Part shown: positions 61,579-64,000 of the stretch, in pieces
Layout of the letters: every line of letters starts with the position of its first letter
Position numbering within the stretch: the stretch's first letter is position 1
Assembly (NCBI RefSeq): GCF_001039355.2
Contig: NW_019774458.1
Coordinates: 212,764 to 276,763 of the forward strand
Direction: 5' to 3'
DNA: 64,000 bases
From: Lingula anatina
Taxonomy: Eukaryota > Brachiopoda > Lingulata > Lingulida > Lingulidae
Notes under the pieces: generated by a model
What the model was told of the DNA's origin: nothing
Seen by the model: the letters and a program-made list of their open reading frames with translations, nothing else
Database searches by the model: none
Translations under genes and position numbers: made by a program

Positions 61579-62025
61579 CTTGATTCCCCTGACCGGAAGC
61601 CATGGAAATTATGAATACTCAATCTGATTGGCTTAAAAATTTCCAGAGAGTGAGAAATAAAAGGGCATTAACAAGCATTATAAGATTTTTCCAAACGCCA
61701 AATGACATTTAAGTGTGCAAACATAATAATCTGCGTTTGGAAATTGGGTGTCTTTTTTATTTCTTCATTCTTTGGCAGTTTTTAAAGAAAATAAACAAAA
61801 ATACCTTTGCAGAATTTAACCAATCATAACAGCCGTCCTTTCTATTGTAGGCATTAACATGCTGACGTTCCTTAGTAAAGCGCCATCTATTGACACATTT
61901 GAAAACACAGGTGCAACTCAGGTGTGCGAAACTGACCTCAAAATTCAAACGGCTGTGGTACGGAGGTATTAGAGGGTTGGAATTTGTGCAAATTAGACCC
62001 AAAGCTAACAATTAATGTTACTTCC
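61579..62025. promoter_or_regulatory. Putative bidirectional promoter between the DNAJB and Ly6 genes
   Basis: The two start codons face away from each other 447 bases apart. The interval holds an inverted CCAAT box (GATTGG at 61,626-61,631), a direct one (CCAAT at 61,820-61,824) and a CRE-like half site TGACG near 61,864. No TATA box is obvious. Transcription start sites were not determined. Confidence 0.55.
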
Positions 62026-62648
62026 ATGTTTAAAATGAAGAATCAATATTCCAGTGCCATTTTTATTTCAACGATTATTCTCGGACTTCTCGTCAGAAGA
62101 GGTAAGTTTTGGAATTAGCAAACTTTATTTTTCTAAGATGGCGGCAATATGAGTCATAAATTGTAAAAGAATGTTAAATATGTGTGTGGATTTCATATGA
62201 AAAGGATGCACCTACCAATAAATGTGTTGTGGTAGTTGTTTTAATAGGTACATGTACATGCACCAGTCTGTGAATTAACGTCTCATATTTTTCTGTTAAA
62301 TCTATTAATAAATACGTACAGTCTCTGTAGCAAGGTACGTGTTTAGCAGACCCTACACAAAGTATTCATTTCCTCCATCACATCTGTGTTGATTATATCG
62401 TGTCTAAAAATTTGTAATAATTATATTATTGTGATAACACACATTAGTGATCACAAACTAAATCCTCTTATTAAGTATGGGATAATACAACTGAGTCACC
62501 TGAGCAATAAAATGCCAGAACACCTTGAGTATCATTGAGAGGTGTTTTAGGCATTTGTCATGAGAGGGTACCTGACAATGTATTATTTGACATGCAAACC
62601 TACAGAAAATACTCCCATTTCTCCAAAAACACCCCTAAAAACAATTAA

Positions 62649-62714
<66 letters not shown>

Positions 62715-63504
62715 CCACAGTCACATAACATCTCTGGGTATGTGTTAATATGTGCTGTTATTTTTTCATTCAAGGTGCTGCTTTAAACTGTTATCAGTGT
62801 GACTCTGGCAGCGATCCTGAATGCACAGAAAACTTTGATTATGAAAACCCCAGTGGGACATTGGTAGCTACAGAATGTACAGTGGCAGATGCTAAATACT
62901 GTGTCAAAACTACAGGAGTGTGGGCAGGTGAGGTCTTGGTTGGAGAAAAGTGTCCATGATTCCACAACAGCCCTCAAAAATATGGAAAACAAAAAATTAG
63001 TCCTTAGAAATTTGCTACATTTCACTTTTATGTTAAGTAATTGCAACGAAAGGTATCTGCATTTCTTTGAGTATGAAGCTTAAGTATAAAACCAATCACC
63101 TTCTCATTTTTCATTACATTTTTGAAATCCAGTTCTAAAGTCAATTTCTTTTTAGCACATTTGCAAAGGTTATTTAAATTTCGCTTTCCTTTTGTATGCA
63201 AGTTTTAGCGACTTTGCCATTTAAAACTGGACCAGTCAAAGAATTTTTTTTAATTCATTTATTCATAATACTAGACTAGAGGTTTAAATGTCCATGTTAT
63301 GTTTCAGGTGTTGTGGGCACCACCAGATTCTGTTCATCACGAGACATGGGCACCCAATGTCAGTACATCACATTCCCAGACCATGAGAGAACCTACAGAG
63401 CCTGCATCCACTCCTGTACTACAGACAGTTGTAATTCAGCGCCGGGACTGAAAGCAGGCATTTTGTTTGCAGGGATACTCTCTGATTTTTGCCAGATTGC
63501 TTAG
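62026..63504 (+). CDS. Ly6/uPAR (three-finger) domain protein, quiver/sleepless-like, complete, 3 exons
   Basis: Exons 62,026-62,101, 62,775-62,927 and 63,308-63,504, joined in phase 1 with consensus sites (AAGAG|GTAAGT, GGCAG|GTGAGG; TTCAAG, TTTCAG): 426 bases, 141 residues. The start may be the ATG at 62,026 or the in-frame ATG at 62,035. A signal peptide (AIFISTIILGLLV) precedes a mature domain opening LNCYQCDSGSD and holding ten cysteines (first at 31, last at 118), ending in the diagnostic C-N (118-119) of the LU fold. N-S-A followed by a hydrophobic tail (AGILFAGIL) suggests a GPI anchor, although the tail contains Asp and Cys. The spacing and the CVKTTGVWAG...RFC element resemble invertebrate quiver/crooked-type proteins, membrane-anchored partners of channels and receptors or of septate-junction assembly. 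The exact role is not inferable. Confidence 0.9.
62650..62712. repeat. (TA)n microsatellite in Ly6 intron 1
   Basis: About 63 bases of AT dinucleotides, 60 bases before the exon 2 acceptor. Confidence 0.97.
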
Positions 63505-63635
63505 TCACTGAGCTGTTACAGACTACTTAAACTTTTCCATTGTGAGGAAATTCTCTTGAATCAGCAGTGATGCTGGTTAAATATCTCTACAAAACACCAT
63601 ATCAAATGGTTATTGATGATGGGATCAATTGATAT

Positions 63636-63683
63636 TGGACCAGACAATCAATTGATGATGGGATCAATTGATTGTCTGGTCCA
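63636..63683 (+). repeat. Perfect 21-bp hairpin in the Ly6 3' UTR
   Basis: TGGACCAGACAATCAATTGA plus one T, a 6-base loop GATGGG, then the exact complement. The stem half plus loop (ATTGATGATGGGATCAATTG) also occurs as a direct copy starting at 63,612. It lies between the stop codon and the candidate poly(A) signal, so it should be transcribed. Confidence 0.9.
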
Positions 63684-63792
63684 CTAGACCAACCTATGCA
63701 TAGGGCAGACCAATATGTTGGATCTCTGCACTTTTTAAAAACTGTTTATCACACACTGTGAATATGTACAGGAAGTCAATATTTTTGATATA

Positions 63793-63798
63793 AATAAA
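63793..63798 (+). terminator. Probable polyadenylation signal of the Ly6 gene
   Basis: AATAAA followed within 25 bases by a G/T-rich stretch (CCTGGTGTTG), giving a 3' UTR of about 310 bases. Confidence 0.55.
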
Positions 63799-64000
63799 AT
63801 AGCCTGGTGTTGCAAGCAGCAAATTTTCACCGTTGATTGGATACAAATATGGGTCCCTTCAATGTAGTGACATTGCTCACCAATTATTTCGTAGTTGCTT
63901 GTTGAGGGCAAGAGTGCTAGTGGAAATTCAAAAATAGAAGAGACTTTAAAATTGCATTTTCTTTTTAAAAAGGTAGTCAAGAATGTTCTACTTGAAAAGG

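Overview
The window is eukaryotic, intron-rich, AT-rich DNA with low gene density. It carries long TA, GA and CA microsatellites, many poly-A/T runs, small foldback transposons and a dead mariner element. The gene set (an NMDA receptor GluN2-type subunit, TXNDC11, a DNAJB12/DNAJB14-type co-chaperone and a quiver-like Ly6/uPAR protein), the base composition and the allele-like divergence between two tandem blocks fit a bilaterian invertebrate, most plausibly a marine lophotrochozoan such as a mollusc. The phylum is my inference, not something the sequence proves.

Layout. (1) 1-1,250: the first two coding exons of a GluN2-type glutamate receptor on the minus strand, running off the left edge. 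(2) 1,250-43,390: about 42 kb with no gene I can name. It holds a 2.85 kb direct tandem duplication (8.62-14.32 kb) with a single N at the junction, an internally deleted mariner (21.70-22.23 kb), an hAT-like MITE (about 30.73-30.99 kb), a foldback element (7.69-7.89 kb), a CpG-richer patch near 22.3-22.8 kb, and several short, splice-flanked, open segments on the minus strand that may be exons of an unidentified gene. (3) 43,390-51,974 minus: a complete 14-exon TXNDC11 gene. My exon model sums to 2,712 bases, an exact multiple of three, giving 903 residues. (4) 55,190-61,578 minus: a complete 8-exon DNAJB12/14-like gene (1,146 bases, 381 residues). (5) 62,026-63,504 plus: a complete 3-exon Ly6/uPAR gene (426 bases, 141 residues), head-to-head with the DNAJB gene across 447 bases.

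How the genes relate. TXNDC11 (an ER-membrane thioredoxin-like protein linked to EDEM and ER-associated degradation) and DNAJB12/14 (an ER-membrane J-protein that recruits cytosolic HSC70 for degradation and folding) lie next to each other in the same orientation. Both act in ER protein quality control, so the linkage deserves a synteny check. The Ly6 gene probably shares a divergent promoter with the DNAJB gene. The GluN2 fragment is functionally unrelated.

I found no CRISPR array, rRNA or intact tRNA gene and no clear new biological system. The most useful leads are the probable assembly-made duplication, the run of unassigned coding-like exons on the minus strand, the foldback family with several copies inside introns, and the perfect 21-bp hairpin in the Ly6 3' UTR. 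All exon limits were read by eye from splice consensus and frame continuity.
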